Shown here piece after piece: positions 7,387 to 14,353 of a DNA stretch of 14,353 bases. Source of the DNA: Phycisphaeraceae bacterium (GTDB lineage: Bacteria; Planctomycetota; Phycisphaerae; Phycisphaerales; Phycisphaeraceae); the NCBI GenBank assembly GCA_020851395.1, contig JADZCW010000196.1, forward strand, positions 1 through 14,353. Direction: 5' to 3'. The position numbers and the translations under genes are program-made. The notes below the pieces were generated by a model. The model ran no database searches and was not told the DNA's origin. It saw only the letters and a program-made list of their open reading frames with translations. Position 1 is the stretch's first letter; the number at the start of each line of letters is the position of its first letter.

Positions 7387-8043
7387 ATGAGCCCGTCGTC
7401 GATCGCCCCGGCATCGTTCTGGGCGCACTTCTTTCTCGAGAATCCCTGGCCCATCGCCGCCGTCGCCGCGCTGATCGCCGGCACGCTGATGTGGCTCAAC
7501 CGCCAAGTCGGCCGCCGCTCACTCGCCTGGACCGCCCTGGGCGTGGTGTTGATCGGCTGCCTGGGCACGCCGCTGCTGGCCGTCCTGGTCCATACTTCCC
7601 GCGAGCAACTGATTGACCGTACCCGCCAGCTCGTCCGGGCCGCCGGCCCGGTCAACCCCGGGACGCTGCGGTCCATCTTCGATCCCCAGGCCGTGCTCTT
7701 GGGCCCCGACGGCGACGCCTGGCTGACCGTCCCCCAGATGCTCCGCGTCATCGACACCCTCGACCAGCGCTACACCATCGCCCGGCACAAGCTCGACATC
7801 CTCGCCGCCGGCACGACCGGCCCCGACGTGGGCCTCTGTCAGATCGACCTCGTCAGCCACTTCACGCGCGGCCCGGCCCCGGGTCGCCCGATGCGGACCC
7901 GCTGGCAGTTGACCTGGCGACGCGATCCCTCCGGCTCGGAGGGTCAGCCGACCCCCTGGCGGCTCACCCGCGTGCAGTGGCTCAAGCACCCCGCCGCCGA
8001 CGCCGTCCAGCCCCAGATGGGTGTCTGGGACCTATCCTTTTAA
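7387..8043 (+). CDS. Hypothetical two-span membrane protein with a soluble C-terminal domain (possibly NTF2-like)
   Basis: This 218-residue protein has two hydrophobic segments at about 20-37 and 47-69, followed by a soluble domain of about 145 residues. The soluble part begins with a helix (REQLIDRTRQLVRAA, 72-86) and continues with FDPQAVLLGPDG, helix VPQMLRVIDTLDQRY, then strands ending in RWQLTWRRD and WRLTRVQWL. This pattern of early helices and a final curved sheet resembles an NTF2/SnoaL-like fold, without recognisable catalytic residues. By hydropathy, the domain and both termini should lie on the same side of the membrane. The ATG at 7387 is divergent from the Maf operon across a 143-base gap. 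The next gene starts 44 bases after its stop, so the two may be co-transcribed. I do not recognise a named family. Confidence 0.75.
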   Translation: MSPSSIAPASFWAHFFLENPWPIAAVAALIAGTLMWLNRQVGRRSLAWTALGVVLIGCLGTPLLAVLVHTSREQLIDRTRQLVRAAGPVNPGTLRSIFDPQAVLLGPDGDAWLTVPQMLRVIDTLDQRYTIARHKLDILAAGTTGPDVGLCQIDLVSHFTRGPAPGRPMRTRWQLTWRRDPSGSEGQPTPWRLTRVQWLKHPAADAVQPQMGVWDLSF

Positions 8044-8075
8044 CGGCTCGCACCGCCCCCCGGGGCGGCTCGACG

Positions 8076-8081
8076 AAGGAG
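8076..8081 (+). promoter_or_regulatory. Shine-Dalgarno site AAGGAG deciding the start at 8088
   Basis: AAGGAG sits 6 bases before the ATG at 8088, one of only two clear ribosome binding sites in the window. It fixes the start of the secreted protein and excludes the in-frame extension upstream, which would overlap the preceding gene and hide the signal peptide. Confidence 0.75.
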
Positions 8082-8087
8082 TCATCC

Positions 8088-9053
8088 ATGAGAACCTTCC
8101 CCCGGACCGCATCCCTGCCGCGCACGCTGAGCCTCACGCTGTGGCTGGCCATCACCGCTCTGTCGGCCCTTCCCGCCGTCGCCCAGCCCGACGACCAGCC
8201 CATCAACCTCCGCCCCAAGTTCGTCGCCGGCCAGACCGCCCGCTACGAGTTCTGGACCCGGCGCGACGTCCAGCAGACCTTCGAATTTGACGGCCGGTCC
8301 AACTCCGCCAGCCACCAGATGCTCATCGAGGGCCAGTCCACCTGGCGCGTCGACTCCGTCCGCCCCGACGGCTCAGCCGAGTGCACCATGACCATGGACT
8401 GGATCAAGGTCACGCTCAGCGGCCAGGGCGATAAGAAAGTCGTCGACAGCCGTCAGAGCCAGGGCGACCCGGCCGAGCTGCACACCGTCCTGCGCGCCAT
8501 GACCGAGAACCCCGTCAAGCTCTCGGTCGCCGCCGACGGCACGGTCGGCAAGGTCACCGGCGTCGACAAGATCCGCCGCGCCGTCGGGCCCGAGCTGGCC
8601 GAGTCGATCGACGAGCGCGACTTCATCGAGAACGCCTACGACCTGGCCCTGATCCCCGCCGCCCCCGCCGACGCCTCGGTCGGCAAGAGCTGGAGCTTCG
8701 CCTACGACTCGACCCACGAGGCCGGCGTCTTCACCCTCGACCAGCGCTACGAGCTGGCCGGCGTTGAGCCAATCGCCTCCATCCCCGTGGCCACCGTCAC
8801 CTCCGCCGCCAAGATCCGCTTCGAACCCAAGAAGCCGCCCCATCTCCCCGCGGGCGCCAAGATCGACGTCAAGCTCCAGGAGGGCTCCGCCCAGGGGCAG
8901 ACCATGTGGGACCTCTCCCTCGGCCTGGCCGTCGGCCGCAACCAGAACCGCCTGACCGTCATCCAGACCCAGGTCAAGATGGAGGGCCGCAGCTTCTCCC
9001 AGACCATGCGCGATCAGGTCCAGAGCCAGTCCCTGCGCATCGAAGAGAAGTGA
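8088..9053 (+). CDS. Secreted protein of unknown function, resembling DUF6263-type planctomycete proteins
   Basis: This 321-residue protein begins with a clear signal peptide: a basic start (MRTFPRTASLPRT), a hydrophobic core (LSLTLWLAITALSALP) and an AVA-Q type signal peptidase I site near residue 32. The mature part starts with LRPKFVAGQTARYEFWTR, the usual opening of proteins in which an aggregate value grows from a pair of beta-sheet layers (steroidogenic-like or DUF6263-like). It continues through GQSTWRVDSVRPDGSAECTMTMDWIKV, VDGTVGKVTGVD-like AADGTVGKVTGVDKI at about residues 145-160, and VGKSWSFAYD. There are no catalytic motifs, cysteine pairs or lipobox. It is probably periplasmic or outer-envelope. 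The start follows a good AAGGAG site. The family assignment is from memory of sequence style, not a search. It follows the two-span membrane protein gene by 44 bases. Confidence 0.8.
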   Translation: MRTFPRTASLPRTLSLTLWLAITALSALPAVAQPDDQPINLRPKFVAGQTARYEFWTRRDVQQTFEFDGRSNSASHQMLIEGQSTWRVDSVRPDGSAECTMTMDWIKVTLSGQGDKKVVDSRQSQGDPAELHTVLRAMTENPVKLSVAADGTVGKVTGVDKIRRAVGPELAESIDERDFIENAYDLALIPAAPADASVGKSWSFAYDSTHEAGVFTLDQRYELAGVEPIASIPVATVTSAAKIRFEPKKPPHLPAGAKIDVKLQEGSAQGQTMWDLSLGLAVGRNQNRLTVIQTQVKMEGRSFSQTMRDQVQSQSLRIEEK

Positions 9054-9094
9054 TTGATCAGCCGACGTCGGCCGGATGGTGCGGCTCCGACGGC

Positions 9095-9322
9095 CTAGAC
9101 CTTCGTCCGGATCCCCATCGCCCGCAGAGCGCACCACCCGACATACCCCTCGAACATCGCGAACCCGCCGACGATCACGAGGAAGATCCCGATCGGCCAC
9201 GCCCACGCGTCGCCGAAGATCCCCCGTCGCGCGTAAATGATCAGGATGAACCCCGCCGCCAGGGCCACCAACCCTGTCGCCAGTCGCACCGATCGGCCGT
9301 GCGCGTCAATGTTGCACCGCAT
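9095..9322 (-). CDS. Small two-span membrane protein, DUF2892 (YgaP-like transmembrane domain)
   Basis: This 75-residue protein has two transmembrane segments at about 14-31 and 43-60. It starts MRCNIDAHGRSVRLATGL, matching the usual DUF2892 opening of an M-x-C-N-hydrophobic stretch, a polar link and R-x3-G-L. It ends with GWCALRAMGIRT, matching the family's G-x-C-x3-x-GI end. Two cysteines, C3 and C64, sit at the conserved positions at either end of the hairpin. I chose the ATG at 9322 over the in-frame ATG at 9358 because family members begin at this methionine. In known proteins this domain occurs alone or fused to rhodanese (YgaP); its own role is unclear. It lies 51 bases downstream of the recombinase gene and may share its transcript. 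Confidence 0.75.
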   Translation of the reverse strand: MRCNIDAHGRSVRLATGLVALAAGFILIIYARRGIFGDAWAWPIGIFLVIVGGFAMFEGYVGWCALRAMGIRTKV

Positions 9323-9373
9323 GCATGATCCCCACGTGCGGATCCCTTCCGCTCTCACATGATACCCCGACGA

Positions 9374-10273
9374 TCATCCCCGGGGATGAAATTGGCTGAT
9401 CACCTGCTTCAGCCGAGACCGGTCCACGTGCGTGTAGATCTGCGTGGTCTTGATGTTCGAGTGCCCCAGCAGCTCCTGCACCATCCGCAGGTCCGCCCCC
9501 CCCGCGATCAGGTGCGTGGCGAACGAGTGCCGCAGCGTGTGCGGGTGCACGTCCCGCAGCCCCGCCGCGTGGGCGCAGCGCTTGACCACCTGCCAGACCA
9601 CGATCCGCGTGATCGGCAGCCCCGTCCGCGACAGGAACAGCCGCTGTGTCGGCCGGTCCGCACGCAGCAGCTTCGGCCGCAGTTCCCGCAGGTACTTCTG
9701 CGCCGCCGCCAGCGCCGGCTTGCCCAGCGGCACCACCCGCTCGCGATTGCCCTTGCCCAGCACCCGCACCACCCCCAGCTCCATGTGCAGCCGGTCAATG
9801 TCCAGGTCCGCCAGCTCGCTCGCCCGCAACCCCCCTGCGTAGAGCATCTCCAGAATCGCCACGTCCCGCAGGCTCAGCGTGTTCGTGGCCCGCGGCGCCG
9901 CCAGCAGCGCCTGCACCTGGCTCGCCCCGAGCACCGACGGCACACGCTGCCACAGCTTGGGCTGCTGCAACTGCTCCGCCGGGTCGTGCTTGACCACCCG
10001 CGCCCACTCGATGAACCGCCCGAACACCCGGAACGTCGCCACGTGCCGCGCGATCGAGCTGACCGCCAGCCCCCGCTCGTGCAACGCCATCAGGTGATCC
10101 GTCAGCCGCTGGGCGTCGAGTCTTGACCAGTCCGCGTCACCGCGCCCGGCCAGGAACGTCTGCAGCTCCACCAGGTCCGTTGCGTAGGCGCGCAGCGTCG
10201 CCGGCGCGAACCCGCACTCGACCTTGCAGTAGCTGAGGAATTGTTTGAGCGGCCCCTCGAACGCCGCCGGCAT
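9374..10273 (-). CDS. xerD: Tyrosine recombinase XerC/XerD family, XerD-like
   Basis: This 299-residue protein has the length and layout of XerD, the cytoplasmic recombinase that resolves chromosome dimers at dif during division. Residues 5-90 are the N-terminal SAM-like core-binding domain. The catalytic domain carries all active residues: R150 in AGGLRASEL, K174 in GKGNRERVVPL, H245 and R248 in HTLRHSFATHL, H271 in LLGHSNIKTTQ and the nucleophile Y280 in QIYTH. It ends in HPRG, as XerD proteins do. The ATG at 10273 is preferred because the domain begins within a few residues of it; a longer in-frame extension to 10591 would overlap the Cys-rich gene and has low-complexity Arg/Ser composition. 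No strong Shine-Dalgarno precedes it. Nothing around it suggests a prophage or integron, so a housekeeping role is likelier. XerD versus XerC is less certain than the family. Confidence 0.9.
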   Translation of the reverse strand: MPAAFEGPLKQFLSYCKVECGFAPATLRAYATDLVELQTFLAGRGDADWSRLDAQRLTDHLMALHERGLAVSSIARHVATFRVFGRFIEWARVVKHDPAEQLQQPKLWQRVPSVLGASQVQALLAAPRATNTLSLRDVAILEMLYAGGLRASELADLDIDRLHMELGVVRVLGKGNRERVVPLGKPALAAAQKYLRELRPKLLRADRPTQRLFLSRTGLPITRIVVWQVVKRCAHAAGLRDVHPHTLRHSFATHLIAGGADLRMVQELLGHSNIKTTQIYTHVDRSRLKQVISQFHPRG

Positions 10274-10316
10274 CGACTCGGTCTCGGCCGGCCTGGCGAT
10301 CACCGCCCGCGCCCCG

Positions 10317-10547
10317 TCAGCCGGCGGCGAAACCCGCGAGCGGTTGGCCCTTGATGCGGAGGACGATCTGGCTGCCTGGCCGCTCAAGACAGAGCTCCCG
10401 ATAGGTCGCACAGCTCGCGTAGTCGTTGACGCAGATCCCGAACGCCTGGGCCAGCCTCGGAAGTGAAAAATGGGCCGCGCACCGGGGGTCCTCCCGGTCG
10501 ATGAACGGGCAACACCGCATGGGCTCTTGACCGGGATCGCGGAGCAT
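10317..10547 (-). CDS. Small Cys-rich protein of unknown function upstream of xerD
   Basis: This 76-residue protein has cysteines at 12, 13, 23, 39, 46 and 53 and a histidine at 26, in the pattern RCCPF-x8-RCAAHF-x12-C-x6-C-x6-C. Such spacing is suited to a zinc site or small Fe-S cluster. The middle reads DPRCAAHFSLPRLAQAFGICV and then YASCATYRELC; the tail is low-complexity. There is no signal peptide or membrane segment, so it is probably cytoplasmic. A good AGGAAGG site lies 6 bases before the ATG at 10547, strong support that it is a real gene. The xerD start follows the stop by 43 bases, so the two are probably co-transcribed. I do not recognise a named family, although planctomycetes seem to have similar proteins. 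Confidence 0.72.
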   Translation of the reverse strand: MLRDPGQEPMRCCPFIDREDPRCAAHFSLPRLAQAFGICVNDYASCATYRELCLERPGSQIVLRIKGQPLAGFAAG

Positions 10548-10553
10548 GTCGGA

Positions 10554-10560
10554 CCTTCCT
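10554..10560 (-). promoter_or_regulatory. Shine-Dalgarno site AGGAAGG for the Cys-rich small protein
   Basis: On the minus strand AGGAAGG lies 6 bases before the ATG at 10547. It is the main evidence that the small Cys-rich reading frame is translated, and it favours ATG 10547 over the internal ATG at 10520. Confidence 0.6.
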
Positions 10561-10700
10561 GACTACCCGGCATATCGGCCCGCCCGCGCATCAGCCGTGA
10601 ATCTCACCCCGCCTGCGCCCGATAACACAGCGGATCGCGTCTATCGACGCTGGCAGGCCCGGAAACTGCCCCAGGTCCGCCCGCCCGCGGCCCCGTTGGC

Positions 10701-10728
10701 TTGCCAATCCACGCCACAGTGGTAGGAT
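10701..10728 (+). promoter_or_regulatory. Probable sigma-70-type promoter of tRNA-Met
   Basis: A -35 hexamer TTGCCA (10701-10706, five of six consensus bases) and a -10 hexamer TAGGAT (10723-10728, four of six) are separated by 16 bases, in a small AT-richer patch. The predicted transcription start is about 10735, giving a 5' leader of roughly 50 bases ahead of the mature tRNA end at 10788. Confidence 0.4.
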
Positions 10729-10787
10729 AAATCTTCTGCACACGCAGGCGATCGCGGCCCGAAAATGACCGTCTCGCCCGCCCCTAA

Positions 10788-10861
<74 letters not shown>

Positions 10862-10907
10862 TTTCCCCCGGAAGTTAACTCCCCTTGTCAGCGCGAAATG
10901 TTCAACG

Positions 10908-10924
10908 GGCGATCGAAGATCGCC
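10908..10924. terminator. Small stem-loop between tRNA-Met and typA, possible terminator
   Basis: A perfect 7-base-pair stem, GGCGATC with GATCGCC, closes a 3-base loop in the 96-base gap between the convergent tRNA and typA. It is 34 bases downstream of the typA stop. No strong T-run follows on either strand, so termination is plausible but not shown. Confidence 0.35.
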
Positions 10925-10957
10925 GCGTCCACATCCTCATTCAACTGACAATTGGCC

Positions 10958-12805
10958 TTAGACTTCCACCGACGCGTACCGCCGCGCGTCCCGCCGACGG
11001 TCCGCCTCCTTGAGCCCGATCTTCCGCATCCGGATCGACTGCGGCGTCAGCTCGACCAGCTCGTCGAGCTCGATGTACTCCAACGCCGCCTCGAGCGCCA
11101 GCTTCCTCGCCGGCTTGAGCACCACCGTCGCGTCCTTGCTCGCCGCCCGCATGTTGGTCAGCTTCTTCATCCGCACCGCGTTGACCACGATGTCGTTGTC
11201 CTTGCAGTGCTCGCCGACGACCTGCCCCTCGTACACCTGCTCACCCGGGCTGACGAACATCGCCCCCCGATCCGCCAGCTGGTCCAGCGCGTAGGCCGTC
11301 ACCTGCCCCGTCTCCGTGGCGATCATCACCCCGTTGTTCCGCCCCCCGATCGGCCCGCGGAATTCCCCGTAGGAGTCGAAGCGGTGGTGCATGATCGCCT
11401 CGCCCGCCGTCGCCGTCAGCAGCCGGCTGCGCAGCCCGATCAGCCCCCGCGCCGGGATCGTGAACTCGAGCATCGTCCGGCTCCCGCGCCGGTCCATCTT
11501 GACCATCTCCGCCCGTCGATCGCCCAAGAGCTGCATCGCCGACCCCACGCTCGGCGTCGGCGTGTCGATCATCAGGATCTCGATCGGCTCGAGCCGCCGC
11601 CCGTGGTCCATGTGGTAAATGACCTGCGGCTTGCCCACGCACAGCTCATACCCCTCCCGACGCATGTTCTCCAGCAGGATCCCCAGGTGCAGCAGCCCGC
11701 GCCCCGAGACGATGAACTCGTCCCCGCGCTCCTCGACGCGCAGCGCTACGTTCGACTGCAATTCCTTCATCAGCCGCTCGCGGAGCTGCCGGCTCGTGAC
11801 GTACTTGCCCTCCTTGCCCACGAACGGCCCGTCGTTGATCCGGAACGTCATGTTCAGCGTCGGCTCATCCACATGCACCGCCGGCAACGCCACCGGGTTG
11901 TCGAAGTCCGCGATCGTGTCGCCGATGTCCACCTTGTCCAGACCCACCACCGCGCACAGGTCCCCGACGTCGATGTGCTCGACCTCGTGCCTGCCGAGCC
12001 CCTCGAACTGATACAGCTGCCCGATCTTCTGGTTCGTCCGCTGACCGTGACGGTCGATCACCGCCACGTTCGCCCCCGCGTGCAGCGTCCCGGCAAACAC
12101 CCGCCCGATCCCGATGCGCCCCACGTAGTCGTTGTAATCCAGCTGCGTGATCAGCACCTGTAGCGGCGCCTCGGCGTCAAGGTTCGGCACCGGCACGTGC
12201 TTGATGATCGCGTCAAACAGCGGGTGGATGTCCACCGTCCCCGGCGCCGGCAGATTCTCCATGTCGATGCTCGCCCACCCGTCGCGCCCCGAGGCGTACA
12301 CCACCGGGAAGTCCAGCGCGTGGTCGTCCGCGCCCAAGTCCACCAGCAGGTCGAACACCTCGTTGAGCACGCCCTGCGGCCGGGCCTCGGGCCGGTCCAT
12401 CTTGTTGATCACCACGATCGGCCGCAGCCCCGACGCCAGCGCCTTGGCCAGCACGTACCGCGTCTGCGGCATCACCCCGTCGAGCGCATCAACCAACAGC
12501 AATACGCCGTCGGCCATCTTCAGCACGCGCTCGACCTCGCCGCCGAAGTCCGCGTGCCCGGGCGTGTCGACAATGTTGATGTGGTAACGATCGCCCGAAC
12601 GATCCGTGTACTCGATGGCGCAGTTCTTGGCCAGGATGGTGATCCCCCGCTCGCGCTCGAGCGGATTCGAGTCCATGATGCACTCGCCCGACAGCTCCCC
12701 CTGGCGGAACTGCCCGCTCTGGCGCAGCAGCTGGTCCACCAGGGTCGTCTTGCCGTGGTCGACGTGGGCGATGATCGCAACGTTACGAATGTTCTGGCGG
12801 GCCAT
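10958..12805 (-). CDS. typA: Translational GTPase TypA/BipA
   Basis: This 615-residue protein is a ribosome-associated GTPase of the TypA/BipA family, involved in 50S subunit assembly and stress or low-temperature growth; its length is normal. The G domain has all motifs: AHVDHGKTT at 13-21 (P-loop), the switch region IMDSNPLERERGITI at 43-57, DTPGHADFGGEVER at 80-93, NKMDR at 134-138 and the G5 region ASGRDGW at 171-177. These are followed by the beta-barrel domain, two alpha/beta domains and the family C-terminal domain (PARGLIGLRSRLLTATAGEAIMHHRFDSYGEFRG). The GERGITI-type switch and C-terminal SRLL...GEA... distinguish it from LepA and EF-G. The ATG at 12805 starts the usual MARQNIRNVAIIAHVDHGKTT. 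No clear Shine-Dalgarno is seen. It runs in the same direction as the upstream glycosidase-like gene, 132 bases away, but probably has its own promoter. Confidence 0.97.
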   Translation of the reverse strand: MARQNIRNVAIIAHVDHGKTTLVDQLLRQSGQFRQGELSGECIMDSNPLERERGITILAKNCAIEYTDRSGDRYHINIVDTPGHADFGGEVERVLKMADGVLLLVDALDGVMPQTRYVLAKALASGLRPIVVINKMDRPEARPQGVLNEVFDLLVDLGADDHALDFPVVYASGRDGWASIDMENLPAPGTVDIHPLFDAIIKHVPVPNLDAEAPLQVLITQLDYNDYVGRIGIGRVFAGTLHAGANVAVIDRHGQRTNQKIGQLYQFEGLGRHEVEHIDVGDLCAVVGLDKVDIGDTIADFDNPVALPAVHVDEPTLNMTFRINDGPFVGKEGKYVTSRQLRERLMKELQSNVALRVEERGDEFIVSGRGLLHLGILLENMRREGYELCVGKPQVIYHMDHGRRLEPIEILMIDTPTPSVGSAMQLLGDRRAEMVKMDRRGSRTMLEFTIPARGLIGLRSRLLTATAGEAIMHHRFDSYGEFRGPIGGRNNGVMIATETGQVTAYALDQLADRGAMFVSPGEQVYEGQVVGEHCKDNDIVVNAVRMKKLTNMRAASKDATVVLKPARKLALEAALEYIELDELVELTPQSIRMRKIGLKEADRRRDARRYASVEV

Positions 12806-12922
12806 AGGCGGTCACGGCAGGGGGGTAGGAGTAAACGGCGGGGGCAGGGATGAAGCGACGCGACGCCAGGCGCCGTCAAACAGCCTCAAAAGACAAACCC
12901 CACCCGCTCAGGCAAGCCCATC

Positions 12923-12936
12923 AGTATAGCTCTTAT
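12923..12936 (-). promoter_or_regulatory. Possible typA promoter -10 region
   Basis: On the minus strand TATAAG (12931-12936) and TATACT (12923-12928) each match five of six bases of the sigma-70 -10 consensus. They lie in the only AT-rich patch of the 132-base gap before typA, just after the stop of the glycosidase-like gene. No convincing -35 is found at normal spacing. The leader would be about 110 bases. Confidence 0.3.
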
Positions 12937-12937
12937 A

Positions 12938-14353
12938 TCATTTCTGAGCGAACGATTGGCCGCCAAAGCGCATCTTGACCGTCTTCACACCCTCGCCGCC
13001 CTCAAGCGTCACCCGGGCACGCCCCCCCCCGGTCTCCCACGCCGCCCCCTCGACGCCCGTCACCGACCGCTCAAACACCACCTCCATCGCCGCCCTCACG
13101 CCCTCCGACGCCTCAAATTGCACCACCAGCTCGCCCGCCGCCGCATCGAACGTCACCCCCCGGAATCTCACGTCCGTCGGGAACAGCACCATCGGCGACC
13201 GCGCCACCAGGTAGCACTCCATCACCGGCCCGGTCAGCTCCGCCGTGTAGCTTAAGAGCGTGTCCAACGGCTCGCGCAGCAGGATCGATCGCACGAAGAG
13301 CTGCGGGTCGAGGTGGTAGAAGTGCGAGTGCGACGGATAGAGCCAGTGCGGTTTGCTCGGACCCTTGCCGTCGGGCGTGCGGTGGAAGCGGTAGTTCCAG
13401 TCCAGCTGGTGCAGCGGCAGGAACTCGTACTGCCCCCGCCGCATCATCTCGAGCACCCCCGGAATCGACATCTGCATGATCAGCTGCTCGGGCACCAGGT
13501 AGCCGATCATGTTCCCCGGGTCGTACCACGGCCCGACGGTCACGCCTCGCTTCTCGACGAAGCCCGCCACCCCCATCCCCGGCGACTGCGGCCCGACCTC
13601 GATCATCTGCGCCCCGGTCTGCAATTGTTTGACCTGCTTGTGGAAGCCGTCGTGCCGGTCCGTGTAGGGCAGCATGAACCACGCCGCCGAGCGCGCCAGC
13701 GAGTAGCGCGCCGCCAGCAGCTCCGCCCGGTCAGCCGTCTCGTCGTCGCCGACGATCCTCGCCAACCTCGCCGCCCCGCACACGCCCTGCCAGACGAAGT
13801 TGAACCCGTCGAACCAGAGACACTTGCGCGTCAGCGCCGTGTACGTCAGCCCCGTCGGCCAATCGTCGAAGATCTCGAAGTAACGCAATAGGTCCTGCAC
13901 GATCTCCCACCGCGCCCGGACCTTGGCGAGAAATGTCTCTTCATCCCCGCTGTAGAAATACCCCGCCCACAGCCCCGCCAGCTGCATCCCGTTGTACCAC
14001 TCGATGTCCACCGCCGTGGCCCCGCCGCCCCAGAGGTCCTTCTGCCACCGGTAACGCTGGCCCGACACCGGCTCAACCTCAAGCGAATACTGATCCGGCC
14101 GCATCGTGTGCAGCTCTCGCTCAAGATTGGCGAACCTCTGCTTACGAAGCTCCGGGGGCACGGACCACGTGGCCCAACCGAGCACGCGCAGGTTGTGCAG
14201 GATGTCCTGGATGTTGTCCGGGTCGTAAGTGTTGTCCCCGCCGAACGTCAGCGTCGGCTCCGCGATCTCCGTATCGAGCCTCTTCTGCAGTTCATCACAC
14301 CGCGGATCGCCCGTGACACGCACCGGCGCGATCGTCTGGTTCATGCCCCACGA
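12938..14353 (-). CDS. Alpha/alpha-barrel glycosidase-like protein, C-terminal part (5'-truncated by window edge)
   Basis: The 471 residues shown are probably the C-terminal half of a larger protein. The frame stays open to the last base of the window, with no stop before the ATG at 14344, so that ATG is probably internal. Residues (from that ATG) about 45-370 are helical and rich in Trp, Tyr and Phe, with repeats such as DIEWYNGMQLAGLWAGYFYSGDEETFLAKVR (split around 113-143), KCLWFDGFNFVWQGVCGAARLARIVGD and DWNYRFHRTPDGKGP. This is the style of six-hairpin (alpha/alpha toroid) glycosidases and lyases. Residues about 375-465 are a small beta-sandwich. No family-specific acid/base pair can be named with confidence, so substrate and mechanism are unknown. 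The signal peptide, if any, is outside the window. It reads into the typA region with a 132-base gap. Confidence 0.65.
   Translation of the reverse strand, partial: SWGMNQTIAPVRVTGDPRCDELQKRLDTEIAEPTLTFGGDNTYDPDNIQDILHNLRVLGWATWSVPPELRKQRFANLERELHTMRPDQYSLEVEPVSGQRYRWQKDLWGGGATAVDIEWYNGMQLAGLWAGYFYSGDEETFLAKVRARWEIVQDLLRYFEIFDDWPTGLTYTALTRKCLWFDGFNFVWQGVCGAARLARIVGDDETADRAELLAARYSLARSAAWFMLPYTDRHDGFHKQVKQLQTGAQMIEVGPQSPGMGVAGFVEKRGVTVGPWYDPGNMIGYLVPEQLIMQMSIPGVLEMMRRGQYEFLPLHQLDWNYRFHRTPDGKGPSKPHWLYPSHSHFYHLDPQLFVRSILLREPLDTLLSYTAELTGPVMECYLVARSPMVLFPTDVRFRGVTFDAAAGELVVQFEASEGVRAAMEVVFERSVTGVEGAAWETGGGRARVTLEGGEGVKTVKMRFGGQSFAQK

Noticed and set aside
8053..8068. GC-rich hairpin between the two plus-strand envelope genes
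   Set aside because: A short stem with almost no loop and no T-run; likely chance in very GC-rich DNA and too close to the next ribosome binding site to be a convincing terminator.
9061..9072. Perfect 12-base palindrome GCCGACGTCGGC between convergent genes
   Set aside because: Too short, with no T-run and no second copy seen; could be an operator or weak terminator but there is nothing to support it.
8373..9206. Minus-strand open frame of 277 codons across the secreted protein gene
   Set aside because: Gly/Asp/Val/Leu-rich shadow frame; the plus strand has a signal peptide and a good ribosome binding site.
9374..10273. Tyrosine recombinase as a sign of a phage or integrative element
   Set aside because: XerD-like length and ending, and no phage genes, direct repeats at the adjacent tRNA or other mobile genes around it.
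10274..10591. In-frame 5' extension of xerD by 106 codons
   Set aside because: Overlaps the Cys-rich gene, is low-complexity, and XerD proteins begin at the core-binding domain starting near 10273.
10952..12163. Plus-strand open frame of about 400 codons across typA
   Set aside because: A shadow of typA, whose minus-strand frame has every GTPase motif.

Overview
The window is GC-rich coding DNA, densely packed with genes. It looks like the chromosome of a Planctomycetota bacterium, most likely of the Phycisphaerae type. That placement is an inference from overall protein character: a nonulosonate/Maf cluster, small lineage-style membrane and Cys-rich proteins, and weak or absent Shine-Dalgarno sites at most starts. 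No rRNA or other decisive marker is present. There is no insertion sequence, phage module or CRISPR array.

Layout. (1) 1-593, plus strand: the C-terminal end of an aconitase, cut by the window edge. (2) 601-704: a low-GC, near-perfect long inverted repeat between two convergent genes. (3) 708-7243, minus strand: a four-gene operon read from 7243 down to 708, with junctions of a 4-base overlap, 25 bases and 2 bases. Its order is a Maf-type flagellin glycosyltransferase; a composite protein with a nucleotidyltransferase-like region, a cysteine-less radical-SAM-like region and a SPASM-like tail; a fused CMP-nonulosonate cytidylyltransferase/nonulosonate synthase; and a NeuC-type UDP-GlcNAc 2-epimerase. 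(4) 7387-9053, plus strand: two envelope proteins of unknown function, one with two membrane segments and one secreted. (5) 9095-10547, minus strand: a Cys-rich small protein, a XerD-type tyrosine recombinase and a DUF2892-like membrane protein, probably co-transcribed. (6) 10788-10861, plus strand: tRNA-Met(CAU) with a recognisable promoter. (7) 10958-12805, minus strand: TypA/BipA GTPase. (8) 12938-14353, minus strand: the C-terminal part of a large protein resembling an alpha/alpha-barrel glycosidase, cut by the window edge.

How the genes work together. The main system is the operon at 708-7243. NeuC would make the N-acetylmannosamine-type sugar, the synthase half of the fusion would condense it with phosphoenolpyruvate to a nonulosonic (sialic, legionaminic or similar) acid, and the cytidylyltransferase half would activate it as the CMP-sugar. 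The Maf protein would then attach it to flagellin. The composite SPASM protein is the unexplained member and the best candidate here for new biochemistry. The remaining genes are housekeeping (aconitase, XerD, tRNA, TypA) or lineage-type proteins of unknown role.

The longest stretch without a protein gene is 10548-10957. It holds the tRNA, its promoter and a small hairpin; I see nothing else in it.
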